The notes beneath the pieces are model-generated. The model was not told the origin of the DNA and made no database searches. It saw only the letters and a program-made list of their open reading frames with translations. Of a DNA stretch of 31,452 nucleotides, positions 15,148 to 23,286 are shown in pieces (the stretch's first letter is position 1; each line of letters starts with the position of its first letter). Source of the DNA: Parvibaculum sp049303435. GTDB lineage: Bacteria > Pseudomonadota > Alphaproteobacteria > Parvibaculales > Parvibaculaceae. A program made the translations under genes and the position numbers. The stretch spans positions 1-31,452 of the forward strand of contig JBAQNC010000150.1 of NCBI GenBank assembly GCA_049303435.1. Direction: 5' to 3'.

Positions 15148-16847
15148 CGCAGAACATCCAGTCAACGCCCGCAAGCTTTCCGGCTTCCGCCAATGGACAG
15201 GTGGCGTCAGCGGCGCGGCCTGCAAGCATTGGACATATCGTCTCGGTCTCTGGCGCACAGGCCATCGCAGTGCTCGATCGAGGTGTTGTGCAAGGCGGGC
15301 ACAAGCGTGATGCGCGCATTCAGATCGGCGCGCTGGTCAAGATCGAGACGCCGACGACCTCCGTGCTGGGTATTGTTTCCGCCGTGAGTTCGCCGACGCC
15401 TTCGCTCGACTCCGCAGACAATGAAATCGGCCTTGTGGAGCTTAATCTCGCGGGCGAGCTTGTGCTCGATCTGGAATCGCGACGTCTTGCCTTTCGTCGT
15501 GGCGTGGCGCATCTGCCCAGCCTTGGCGATACGGTCATGTTTGCCGACCGTAACGATCTCACCCGCGTCTATGCGCGTCCGAATGGCGCGAGCATAAAGG
15601 TCGGTTCGCTCTATCAGGACAGCGCCGTGCCTGCGCGCTTGCTGATCGACGAACTTCTCTCCAAGCATTTCATTGTCGTGGGCACCACGGGTTGCGGCAA
15701 GTCGACGGCGCTGACCTGTATTCTTCAGCGCGTTCTGGAAGAGCATAGTTATGCGCATATGGTCGTTCTCGATGTGCATAACGAATATCCACAGGCCTTT
15801 GGCGATCTTGCGGAGAATATCAATCCCGAAAATCTCAACCTGCCGATCTGGCTGTTGAATTTCCAGGAACTTACAGAAGCGCTGACAAGCTCGGACGCAT
15901 CGCGTGAAGCGGAAACCGAAATCCTTTCCGATGGCGTCGTCTATGCCAAGCGGCGCTTTTCGGATGCCTCGAACGTGCGCGCGACCACTCTCACGCGCCG
16001 TAGCTCGGAATTTTCAGGCATCACCGTCGACACGCCCACGCCCTATCGCCTGTCCGATGTGGTGGCCTTTATCGACGAACAGCTCGGCAAGCTCGATCGC
16101 GCGCGTTCCACCGTGCCCTATCGCCGTCTCAAGACGCGTATCGAGACGTTGGTCAGCGATCAGCGCTACAGCTTCATGTTCGGTAGCCTGACCGTTCAGG
16201 ACACGATGACTGAAACGCTGGGGCGCCTGTTTCGCGTGCCGCATGATGGCAAGCCGATTACGGTCATCAATCTCTCCTCGGTGCCTTCTGAAATCCTCGA
16301 CGTGGTGATCTCCGTGATCGCGCGTCTCGCCTTCGACCTTGCGGTCTGGAGCAAGGGCGGCTTGCCCATGCTGCTCGTCTGCGAGGAAGCACATCGTTAT
16401 GCGCCGGCATCCGACGCCGACAAGTTCGCACCCACCCGTCAGGCGCTTTCGCGCATCGCCAAGGAAGGCCGGAAATATGGCCTGTCGCTGGCGCTCGTCA
16501 CGCAGCGTCCATCCGAACTCGACCCGACCGTGCTGTCCCAGTGCAGCACCGCCATCGCGATGCGGCTTTCGACGGAGAAGGATCAGGCCGTGATGCGCGC
16601 CAATACCCATGACGGCGCCCTCGATCTTCTCGACTTCCTGCCGCTGCTGGGCGACCGCGAGGCCATCGCCTTCGGTCAGGGCGTCGCCATGCCCATGCGT
16701 ATCCGCTTTGACGATATGGCAGCCGAAACCAAGCCCAAGACGCATAGCCTCGGCTTCTCGGAAAGCTGGAAGGCGCCCAATATGAGTATTGAGGAGCTTG
16801 AGGCGATTGTTGCGCGCTGGCGCGTGAGCGGGCGCGAGCGCGGTTGA
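15144..16847 (+). CDS. HerA-like (DUF87) ATPase
   Basis: A 567-residue ATPase of the HerA/FtsK superfamily. The N-terminal region (about 28-155) fits a HAS-barrel (GHIVSVSGAQAIAVL…). The ATPase domain begins with Walker A VGTTGCGKSTAL (179-190). It continues with the strand MVVLDVHNEYP, a Walker B LLVCEEAHRYAP (about 412-423) and a C-terminal sensor region VTQRPSELDPTVLSQC. HerA proteins are hexameric DNA translocases that usually work with the nuclease NurA in end resection, or in anti-phage systems with other partners. No NurA or nuclease gene is adjacent; the overlapping partner here is a histidine kinase. The cellular role is therefore unknown. Confidence 0.87.
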   Translation: MTQNIQSTPASFPASANGQVASAARPASIGHIVSVSGAQAIAVLDRGVVQGGHKRDARIQIGALVKIETPTTSVLGIVSAVSSPTPSLDSADNEIGLVELNLAGELVLDLESRRLAFRRGVAHLPSLGDTVMFADRNDLTRVYARPNGASIKVGSLYQDSAVPARLLIDELLSKHFIVVGTTGCGKSTALTCILQRVLEEHSYAHMVVLDVHNEYPQAFGDLAENINPENLNLPIWLLNFQELTEALTSSDASREAETEILSDGVVYAKRRFSDASNVRATTLTRRSSEFSGITVDTPTPYRLSDVVAFIDEQLGKLDRARSTVPYRRLKTRIETLVSDQRYSFMFGSLTVQDTMTETLGRLFRVPHDGKPITVINLSSVPSEILDVVISVIARLAFDLAVWSKGGLPMLLVCEEAHRYAPASDADKFAPTRQALSRIAKEGRKYGLSLALVTQRPSELDPTVLSQCSTAIAMRLSTEKDQAVMRANTHDGALDLLDFLPLLGDREAIAFGQGVAMPMRIRFDDMAAETKPKTHSLGFSESWKAPNMSIEELEAIVARWRVSGRERG

Positions 16848-16880
16848 GCCGATCCGACCGCTTTTCGTCCGACAGGTTCC

Positions 16881-16919
16881 GGCTTGAGGCATTCAAGCCC
16901 TTGAGTGGCTTGTCCTTTT
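16881..16919 (+). terminator. Two mutually exclusive hairpins followed by a T-run (terminator or attenuator)
   Basis: GGCTTG occurs at 16881-16886 and 16907-16912, and CAAGCC at 16894-16899 can pair with either. The first pairing extends to GGCTTGA/TCAAGCC (7 bp, loop GGCAT). The second (6 bp, 7-nt loop) is followed by TCC and four Ts (16916-16919). This may simply terminate the HerA-like gene, or act as an attenuator ahead of livH (start 17031). The rest of the 183-nt gap shows nothing I can assign. Confidence 0.35.
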
Positions 16920-17030
16920 CCCGATTGAATGGCAGTGTCTGGCCCATGTTTGTCATTGGGTCTGCTGCCGGGTTGCTTCAGCCCCGGTGACCGGTGGGGA
17001 AGTGAGCGCAACGGGGGTTTTGCTCGGCGG

Positions 17031-17945
17031 ATGGCCTATTTTCTACAGCAATTGATCAACGGCGTTACCCTTGGGGCTACCTATGGGCTCATCGCCATCG
17101 GCTATACGATGGTTTACGGCATTATCGGCATGATCAACTTCGCGCATGGCGATATCTACATGATCGGCGCTTTCATTTCGCTGGTCGGGTTCATGCTGCT
17201 GGCGATGTTCGGCATTACCAGCGTGCCGATTGCCTGTTTTCTCGTCCTCATCTTTGCGATGTTCTTTACCGGCGTCTATGGCTGGACGGTCGAGCGCGTC
17301 GCCTATCGCCCGCTGCGCCGCGCGCCGCGTCTTGCCCCGCTGATTTCCGCGATCGGCGTCTCCATCGTGTTGCAGAATTTCGTGCAGCTTTCGCAGGGCG
17401 CGCGCGTCAAACCCTTGCAGCCGATGGTTCAGGGGTCATTCAACGTCTATAACGACGGCAATTTTCAGGTCACGATTTCCTATCTCCAGATCATGATCAT
17501 CGCGCTCACCATCGTATTGATGGCCGGCTTCAGTTTCATCATCCGCTATACGAGCCTGGGTCGCGCGCAGCGCGCCGCCGCGCAGGACATGAAGATGGCC
17601 TCGCTGCTCGGCGTCAATGTGGATCGCACGATTTCGCTCACCTTCGTCATCGGCGCGATGCTCGCCGCCGTGGCGGGGCTCATGGTGACGCTCTACTATG
17701 GCGTCATCGATTTCTATATCGGCTTCATCGTCGGCATCAAGGCCTTCACCGCCGCCGTGCTTGGCGGCATCGGCTCGCTGCCCGGCGCGATCCTCGGCGG
17801 CATGGCCATCGGCCTCATCGAAGCCTTCTGGTCGGGCTATTTCAGCATCGAGTACAAGGATGTCGCGGCCTTCTCCATTCTCGTTTTCGTGCTCATCTTC
17901 CGCCCCACCGGCCTTCTCGGTCGCCCCGAGATCGAAAAGGTCTGA
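17031..17945 (+). CDS. livH: Branched-chain amino acid ABC transporter permease LivH
   Basis: A 304-residue inner-membrane permease with about eight hydrophobic helices, beginning with the classic LivH N-terminus QQLINGVTLGATYGLIAIGY and the conserved INFAHGDIYMIGAF. The EAA-like loop region RAAAQDMKMASLLGVN and the motif KAFTAAVLGGIGSLPGAILGG are both typical. The start at 17031 matches family N-termini; an upstream in-frame ATG (16929) would add 34 unrelated residues. The ribosome site is weak (GGGGG at 17013-17017). First gene of the liv operon, which imports branched-chain or other hydrophobic amino acids, amides or related ligands. The gap to livM is only 3 nt. Confidence 0.94.
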   Translation: MAYFLQQLINGVTLGATYGLIAIGYTMVYGIIGMINFAHGDIYMIGAFISLVGFMLLAMFGITSVPIACFLVLIFAMFFTGVYGWTVERVAYRPLRRAPRLAPLISAIGVSIVLQNFVQLSQGARVKPLQPMVQGSFNVYNDGNFQVTISYLQIMIIALTIVLMAGFSFIIRYTSLGRAQRAAAQDMKMASLLGVNVDRTISLTFVIGAMLAAVAGLMVTLYYGVIDFYIGFIVGIKAFTAAVLGGIGSLPGAILGGMAIGLIEAFWSGYFSIEYKDVAAFSILVFVLIFRPTGLLGRPEIEKV

Positions 17946-17948
17946 GCG

Positions 17949-19262
17949 ATGAATGCTGCCGCCTCCCGTCCGAACTATGTCGCGCTGGTGCGTGATTCAG
18001 GCGCCGCCGCGCTTGTTGCGGCGCTGCTCGCCTTTCCGCTGCTGGGTTTCAAGCTCGACGCCTCCGCGCGTGGTCTCGCGCTCGATGTGCGTCTTGTCTG
18101 GGTCGTCTATGCCGCCGCCGCTGTCTTTGCAGGGCGGCTTTTTTTTACGCTGATCGTGCAGCATTACGGTGTGCATTTTGTCGACCGTTTCACACGCGCC
18201 GAATTGTTGCCGCATTACGTGCCGAAGCGTCTGGCGCAATATGCCTCACGCTATCATGTCGGCCTCGCCATGATCGGCTTTGCCGTGCTTCTGCCCTGGC
18301 TCGGATTTTCAGACCGCAACCTGATCGACAAGGCGACGCTCATTCTCATCTATGTGATGCTCGGATGGGGCCTCAACATCGTGGTGGGTCTCGCAGGGCT
18401 TCTTGATCTGGGCTACGTCGCTTTTTATGCCGTCGGCGCTTATTCCTATGCGCTGCTGTCGGCCACGTTCGGGCTTTCCTTCTGGGTCTGCCTTCCGCTT
18501 GCCGGGCTTTTTGCTGGCGGGGCGGGTCTGGCGCTCGGCTTTCCGGTCTTGCGGTTGCGCGGCGATTATCTCGCCATCGTCACGCTCGGCTTCGGCGAGA
18601 TCGTGCGTGAGGTCATCATCAACTGGCAGGTCATGACCGGCGGTCCCAATGGCTTGTCGGGCATCCAGCGACCGAGTTTTTTCGGGCTGCAATTGCTGCC
18701 CGCCGCCAAGGATGGCGGCACGACATTCGCCGATTTTTTCGGGCTCGCCTATTCGCCCGACCAGCGCATCATCTTTCTCTACTACCTCATTCTCGTGCTG
18801 GCGCTCTTTACAAATCTCTTTACGTTGCGCATCCGCAAGCTCCCCATCGGGCGCGCCTGGGAGGCCTTGCGCGAAGACGAAATCGCCTGCCGCAGCCTTG
18901 GACTCAACCCGACGATGATCAAGCTTTCGGCTTTCGCCATCGGCGCGTCGTTTGCCGGTTTTGCGGGCTCGTTTTTCGCGACGCGTCAGGGTTTCATCAG
19001 TCCCGAAAGCTTCACCTTCATCGAAAGCGCAATCATCCTCTCGATTGTCGTGCTGGGGGGCATGGGCAGCCAGATCGGCATCGTGCTGGCCGCGCTTCTG
19101 CTCGTCGGCCTTCCGGAATGGTTCCGCGATCTCGCCGAGTTCCGCATGGTCGCTTTCGGCGCGGCCATGGTGCTCATCATGGTCTGGCGGCCGCGGGGGC
19201 TTCTGTCGCATCGCGATCCGACCTTGCTGCTGGGCGAGCCTGAACGAGAGGCGAGCCGATGA
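17949..19262 (+). CDS. livM: Branched-chain amino acid ABC transporter permease LivM
   Basis: A 437-residue permease, partner of LivH. The first 110 residues form an N-terminal membrane extension like that of E. coli-type long LivM proteins. The core follows, with the conserved LNIVVGLAGLLDLGYVAFYAVGAY, a cytoplasmic coupling region (GRAWEALREDEIACRSLGLN) and the C-terminal MVLIMVWRPRGLL. There are about ten hydrophobic segments in all. It starts 3 nt after livH, and its stop overlaps the livG start (ATGA at 19259). Confidence 0.93.
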   Translation: MNAAASRPNYVALVRDSGAAALVAALLAFPLLGFKLDASARGLALDVRLVWVVYAAAAVFAGRLFFTLIVQHYGVHFVDRFTRAELLPHYVPKRLAQYASRYHVGLAMIGFAVLLPWLGFSDRNLIDKATLILIYVMLGWGLNIVVGLAGLLDLGYVAFYAVGAYSYALLSATFGLSFWVCLPLAGLFAGGAGLALGFPVLRLRGDYLAIVTLGFGEIVREVIINWQVMTGGPNGLSGIQRPSFFGLQLLPAAKDGGTTFADFFGLAYSPDQRIIFLYYLILVLALFTNLFTLRIRKLPIGRAWEALREDEIACRSLGLNPTMIKLSAFAIGASFAGFAGSFFATRQGFISPESFTFIESAIILSIVVLGGMGSQIGIVLAALLLVGLPEWFRDLAEFRMVAFGAAMVLIMVWRPRGLLSHRDPTLLLGEPEREASR

Positions 19263-20089
19263 GCAAGCCCGTTCTCTCTGTCGAGCATCTCACCATTCGT
19301 TTCGGTGGCCTCCTCGCCATCGACGATCTTTCCTTCGAGGCCGCGCCCGGTCAGATCACGGCGCTGATCGGCCCCAATGGCGCAGGCAAGACGACGGCCT
19401 TCAATTGCATCACAGGTTTCTACAAGCCCGATGTCGGTCGCATGTCGTTCAATCATCCCGACGGCCGGACGCATTATCTGGAACGCATGGACGGCTTCCG
19501 CATCGCGCAGGCGGGCGTCGTGCGCAGCTTCCAGAATATCCGTCTGTTTCCGGCGATGAGCGTCGCGGAAAATCTCATGGTGGCGCAGCATGTGGCGCTG
19601 ATGCGGGCGTCCATGTTTTCCATCGCGGGTTTTTTGCGCCTGCCGCGTTTTCTCAAGGCCGAGCGTGAAGCGCGCGATCTGACGCGCTACTGGCTCGAGC
19701 AGACGGGTCTGGCGGGCGAGGCCGACACGCTGGCAGGCAGCCTGCCCTATGGTTCGCAGCGGCGTCTGGAAATCGCGCGCGCCATGTGCGCGGGGCCCAA
19801 GCTTCTCTGTCTCGACGAGCCTGCCGCCGGTCTCAATCCCAACGAGAGCCTCGCGCTCAATGAATTGCTTCTGAAAATTCGCGACGAGCACAAAATCAGT
19901 ATTCTGCTTATCGAACATGACATGAGCGTCGTCATGCAGATTTCCGATCGCATCAATGTGCTGGAGCAGGGACGCCTGATCGCCGAGGGCACGCCCGCCG
20001 AAATCCGCGTCAACCCGGATGTCATCCGCGCCTATCTTGGCGTCGAGGACGAGGGTGAAGTCGCCGCCTTTGTCGGGGAGGCGCATTGA
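19259..20089 (+). CDS. livG: Branched-chain amino acid ABC transporter ATP-binding protein LivG
   Basis: A 276-residue ATPase. Walker A GPNGAGKTT (38-46), the degenerate LivG-type signature LPYGSQRRLEIARA, Walker B LLCLDEPAAGLNP and H-loop IEHDMSVVM are all present. The C-terminal LivG extension is also seen (GTPAEIRVNPDVIRAYLG, ending near residue 260). It energises uptake through LivHM as a heterodimer with LivF. The start overlaps livM by 4 nt and the stop (TGATG) overlaps the livF start by one base. Confidence 0.95.
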   Translation: MSKPVLSVEHLTIRFGGLLAIDDLSFEAAPGQITALIGPNGAGKTTAFNCITGFYKPDVGRMSFNHPDGRTHYLERMDGFRIAQAGVVRSFQNIRLFPAMSVAENLMVAQHVALMRASMFSIAGFLRLPRFLKAEREARDLTRYWLEQTGLAGEADTLAGSLPYGSQRRLEIARAMCAGPKLLCLDEPAAGLNPNESLALNELLLKIRDEHKISILLIEHDMSVVMQISDRINVLEQGRLIAEGTPAEIRVNPDVIRAYLGVEDEGEVAAFVGEAH

Positions 20090-20832
20090 TGCTGAAAATT
20101 CGCGGGCTCCATTCCGGCTATGGGCGCATTGAGGCGCTGCATGGCATCGATCTCGATGTGCCCGAAGGCCAGGTCGTCTCGTTGATCGGGGCGAATGGCG
20201 CGGGCAAGACGACGCTCCTGATGACCATTTGCGGCGAGCCGCGCGCGGCGGCAGGCGAGATCATCTTTGATGGATGCGACATCACCCATTTACCGACGCA
20301 TCAGATCGCGCGTCTGGGTCTTGCCCATGCGCCGGAAGGGCGGCGCATTTTCGGTTTCATGACGGTGCTCGAAAATCTCCAGATGGGCGCGATCGTCGCC
20401 GATCCGAAATATTTCAACGAAGATCTCGAGCGCATGCTGGCGCTTTTTCCGCGCCTCAAGGAACGTCTCACCCAGCGCGGCGGCACGCTGTCGGGCGGTG
20501 AACAGCAGATGCTCGCCATTGCGCGCGCCATGATGAGCCGTCCTCGTCTGCTCCTGCTGGACGAACCCTCGCTGGGGCTCGCCCCGCTCGTCAGCAAGCA
20601 GCTTTTCGCCAATATCGCCGAAATCAATGCGTCGGACGCCATGACCATCCTGCTGGTCGAGCAGAATGCCTTTCAGGCGCTCAAGCTCGCCGATCAGGCC
20701 CACATCATCGTCAACGGACGGATCGAGTTGAGCGGCACGGGCGCGGCGCTTCTGAAAGACCCTGCCGTGCGCGACGCCTATCTCGAAGGCGCGAGACCTC
20801 CGACGTCAGATAAGGTGGAGGCGACGAAATGA
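20089..20832 (+). CDS. livF: Branched-chain amino acid ABC transporter ATP-binding protein LivF
   Basis: A 247-residue ATPase, partner of LivG. Motifs seen: Walker A GANGAGKTT (34-42), signature LSGGEQQMLAIARAM, Walker B LLLLDEPSLGLAP and the LivF-type VEQNAFQALKLAD. The ATG at 20089 shares its first base with the last base of the livG stop; the TTG three bases earlier is not needed. The stop overlaps the next small gene (ATGA at 20829), so the small membrane protein is part of the operon. Confidence 0.95.
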   Translation: MLKIRGLHSGYGRIEALHGIDLDVPEGQVVSLIGANGAGKTTLLMTICGEPRAAAGEIIFDGCDITHLPTHQIARLGLAHAPEGRRIFGFMTVLENLQMGAIVADPKYFNEDLERMLALFPRLKERLTQRGGTLSGGEQQMLAIARAMMSRPRLLLLDEPSLGLAPLVSKQLFANIAEINASDAMTILLVEQNAFQALKLADQAHIIVNGRIELSGTGAALLKDPAVRDAYLEGARPPTSDKVEATK

Positions 20833-21179
20833 GCGACTATGCAGCGATCTTCGGCACTACGCCGCTCGTCTCCTTTTTCATCACGGGTATTCTCGGCGGC
20901 GGCTGCGCGCTGATGACGGGCCGGGCGCTGGCGCTCAACTGGCGACCGCAATGGCAGCTTGTCATCTATTGCCTGCTTCTGGGGCTGGCGGATCGCTTTC
21001 TGGTCTATGCGCTCTTTCAGGGGGATCTGCTGCTGCCTTCCGGCTTTGTCTGTGATGCGCTTTTCCTTATGGCCACAGCTTTTCTGACTTTCCGCATTAC
21101 GCGGGCGCGCCAGATGGTCAGGCAATACCCCTGGGCCTATGAGCGGACGTGGGCGCTCGGTTGGCGGTCGAAACGCTAA
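20829..21179 (+). CDS. Small membrane protein of the liv operon (probably DUF6867-type)
   Basis: A 116-residue protein with three hydrophobic segments (about residues 10-32, 42-62, 70-90). A basic C-terminal tail (RITRARQMVRQYPWAYERTW) probably lies in the cytoplasm. It is translationally coupled to livF (ATGA). Small proteins at this place in alphaproteobacterial liv operons are annotated as DUF6867, and I believe this is one, from memory. No function is established. Its position suggests an accessory subunit of the LivHMGF complex. It has no resemblance to a substrate-binding or ATPase domain. Confidence 0.7.
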   Translation: MSDYAAIFGTTPLVSFFITGILGGGCALMTGRALALNWRPQWQLVIYCLLLGLADRFLVYALFQGDLLLPSGFVCDALFLMATAFLTFRITRARQMVRQYPWAYERTWALGWRSKR

Positions 21180-21291
21180 AAGCGCTCAGGTTTCGGACAA
21201 TATCGCCGTTTCCCTGTCGATAGGCGGTTCCGGCGCGATGCCTTTTGAGGCTATGCTGGCGCATAAGATATCTTTTGTTCGGGGGAACCTT

Positions 21292-22410
21292 ATGAAGCGC
21301 CTTCTCGTCGCCGCCCTTGCTGTTTTGTCTCTCACCCTTGCGGGTTGCGACAAGAAGGAAGAAAAAGCCTCAACCACCATCGTGATCGGCGTGGCCGGGC
21401 CTGTTTCGGGTAGCGAGGCGGTGTTTGGCGAGCAATTCGTCCACGGCGCCAAAAAGGCGGTTGCCGATATCAATGCGGCAGGCGGTGTGCTGGGCAAGCA
21501 GCTCGTGCTCGAAATCGGCGATGACGCCTGCGACCCCAAGCAGGCGGTGAGCGTCGCCAATGACATGGCCTCCAAGGGGGCTGTCTTCGTGGCGGGTCAC
21601 TATTGCTCCGGCGCTTCCATTCCGGCCTCCGATGTCTATGCGGAATCGAATATCGTCCAGATCACGCCAGCCTCCACGAACCCCGAATTCACCGAGCGCG
21701 GCCTCAAGAATACGTTCCGCGTTTGCGGGCGCGACGATGCGCAGGGACCGACGGCTGCGGCCTATGTCGTGAAGGAATTCGGCGACAAGCGCATTGCAGT
21801 CGTCGATGACAAGTCGACATATGGTCAGGGGCTGGCCAATGAATTCGCCAAGGCGCTCAATGCCGGCGGCGTCGAGGAAGTGCTGCATGAATCGATCACG
21901 GCAGGCGAAAAGGATTACAGCCCGCTCATCTCCAAGCTGAAGCAGGCCAAGGCCGATGTGCTTTATTTCGGCGGCTACAAGACCGAAGCCGGTCTCATCG
22001 TGCGCCAGATGCGCGAGCAGGGGCTCACGACGATCCTGATCGGCGGCGATGCGCTGGTGACGGATGAATTCTGGTCGATCACGGGCGAGGCGGGCGAGGG
22101 CACGCTGATGACCTTCGGTCCCGACCCGCGTCTCAACCCCGCGAATGAGAAGCTTGTCGCCGAGTTCCGCGCCGAGGATTACGAGCCCGAAGCCTATACG
22201 CTCTACACCTATGCAGCGATCCAGGCCTGGGCGGGCGCGGTCGAAAAGGCGGGCACGACCGATGCGGCCGACGTCGAAGCCGCGCTTCACGCCGATCATT
22301 TCGACACTGTGTTGGGCTCTATCGGCTTTGACGCCAAGGGCGACATGGATGCACCGGGCTATGTCTTCTATGAGTGGAAGAGCGGCGCCTATGGTTATGC
22401 CGACAAATAA
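21292..22410 (+). CDS. Branched-chain amino acid-type ABC transporter substrate-binding lipoprotein
   Basis: A 372-residue type I periplasmic binding protein (LivJ/LivK-like, PF13458). The N-terminus MKRLLVAALAVLSLTLAGC is a lipoprotein signal peptide with lipobox LAGC (lipidated C19), followed by D20 and a charged linker DKKEEK. Conserved LivJ features include GVAGPVSGSEAVFGEQF, VAGHYCSGASIPASDVY, ITPASTNPEFTERG and VVDDKSTYGQGLANEF. The start at 21292 was chosen because of the signal peptide and the GGGGGAA ribosome site (21281-21287); an in-frame GTG at 21139 would hide the signal. It lies 112 nt after the small membrane gene and presumably delivers the ligand to LivHMGF. The ligand is an amino acid or amide by family, not determined. 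Confidence 0.92.
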   Translation: MKRLLVAALAVLSLTLAGCDKKEEKASTTIVIGVAGPVSGSEAVFGEQFVHGAKKAVADINAAGGVLGKQLVLEIGDDACDPKQAVSVANDMASKGAVFVAGHYCSGASIPASDVYAESNIVQITPASTNPEFTERGLKNTFRVCGRDDAQGPTAAAYVVKEFGDKRIAVVDDKSTYGQGLANEFAKALNAGGVEEVLHESITAGEKDYSPLISKLKQAKADVLYFGGYKTEAGLIVRQMREQGLTTILIGGDALVTDEFWSITGEAGEGTLMTFGPDPRLNPANEKLVAEFRAEDYEPEAYTLYTYAAIQAWAGAVEKAGTTDAADVEAALHADHFDTVLGSIGFDAKGDMDAPGYVFYEWKSGAYGYADK

Positions 22411-22425
22411 CCGGCAATGATTTTT
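22398..22425 (+). terminator. Weak hairpin plus T-run after the binding-protein gene
   Basis: TGCCG (22398-22402) pairs with CGGCA (22412-22416), the stem flanking the stop codon, and five Ts follow at 22421-22425 after ATGA. The stem is short, so it is only a candidate terminator of the liv operon. Confidence 0.3.
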
Positions 22426-22454
22426 ACCCGTTTACCGAACTGAAATATGCGTAT

Positions 22455-22474
22455 CTGCCGGGGAGGCAGCTTTT
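22455..22474 (+). promoter_or_regulatory. Hairpin enclosing the only Shine-Dalgarno-like sequence before the 22480 gene
   Basis: CTGCC (22455-22459) and GGCAG (22465-22469) pair around GGGGA, followed by CTTTT (22470-22474). The GGGGAGG (22460-22466) partly buried in it is the only ribosome-site-like sequence before the ATG at 22480, though its spacing of 13 nt is long. It may dampen translation or be a small terminator. Confidence 0.35.
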
Positions 22475-22479
22475 AAACG

Positions 22480-23259
22480 ATGTCCAAATTGACCCCGTCC
22501 GGTCTTTCAACCCGGCAAATTGCTTTTCTGGCGCTTGGCCTCGTCATCTTTGTCGCGTTGGGCTGGAAGATGACCGTGGATTATTTTGCGGCGCGTGAGG
22601 CCGATGCGCTCAATCCGCAAGTCGTTGCGGAGCGGAGCAATCTGCCCCGTGTGCCGGTTGACGTGAAAGGCTTTCGCTCGGCGATGTTCGGCGATAACGA
22701 GGCGAAAGTGCGCGCCGCCATCACCAAGGATTTCGGCGTTAAAGATGAAAATATCCGCGTCGCCGAGAACGAGAGGGAAAAGACCAAACTCCTTGCCATC
22801 CGCGTCAAGGATGTGGTCGCCGATAGCGGCGTTGCCGAAATCGTCTATGTGCTCGGGCATTCTTCCAAGGCGCTTATTCAGGTCAATATCATCTGGAACA
22901 CGCAGTTTGCGAAAGGCATGACGCCGAAACAGCTTGGCGCGACGGCAAGCGTGCTGGGCCATTATTTTGCCGGTCAGGGTTTCGTGCCCGGGACGGTGAG
23001 CGTCAACAAGAGACTGCCCAATGGCGTCTTGCGCGTCTTCAGCGGGCGCGACGCCAAGGGTCGCCTCGTCACCCTGCTCTATCAGCAGGGCGAAGTGGAA
23101 GTGAAGTCCACGCCCGCGAAAGACGGGAAGGTCGAGGCGGACAAGAAGGACGAAAAGGCCGCCGCGCCTGAAAAGCGTCGCATCGCGGCGCTGCGTCTCA
23201 ACTATGTCGCCGATCCGGAAAATCCGGATATCTTCAAGATCGACAAGGGCAAGTTCTGA
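22480..23259 (+). CDS. Uncharacterised protein with N-terminal membrane anchor
   Basis: A 259-residue protein that I do not recognise. One hydrophobic segment (about residues 13-29, QIAFLALGLVIFVALGW) with a short polar N-terminus suggests a signal anchor, leaving about 225 residues outside the cytoplasm. The body has alternating strand/helix character (FRSAMFGDNEAKVRAAITKD, YVLGHSSKALIQVNIIWNT, GHYFAGQGFVPGTV). A Lys/Glu-rich low-complexity linker (KDGKVEADKKDEKAAAPEKRR, about 205-226) precedes a short conserved-looking C-terminus (RLNYVADPENPDIFKIDKG). There are no Cys residues in the body and no enzyme motif. It lies between the liv operon and the DUF2855 gene and may be co-transcribed with either. 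Confidence 0.75.
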   Translation: MSKLTPSGLSTRQIAFLALGLVIFVALGWKMTVDYFAAREADALNPQVVAERSNLPRVPVDVKGFRSAMFGDNEAKVRAAITKDFGVKDENIRVAENEREKTKLLAIRVKDVVADSGVAEIVYVLGHSSKALIQVNIIWNTQFAKGMTPKQLGATASVLGHYFAGQGFVPGTVSVNKRLPNGVLRVFSGRDAKGRLVTLLYQQGEVEVKSTPAKDGKVEADKKDEKAAAPEKRRIAALRLNYVADPENPDIFKIDKGKF

Positions 23260-23286
23260 CATTGCTCTAGACGGAGAGGGAAGCCG

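Noticed and set aside
16929..17030. Upstream ATG extension of livH
   Set aside because: The added 34 residues have no LivH similarity; family N-termini match the ATG at 17031.
18309..20086. Minus-strand open frames over livM and livG
   Set aside because: Shadow frames; the plus-strand products have complete Liv motifs.
21139..21291. Upstream extension of the liv binding protein
   Set aside because: It would place a clear lipoprotein signal peptide in the middle of the protein and bypass a strong ribosome site.
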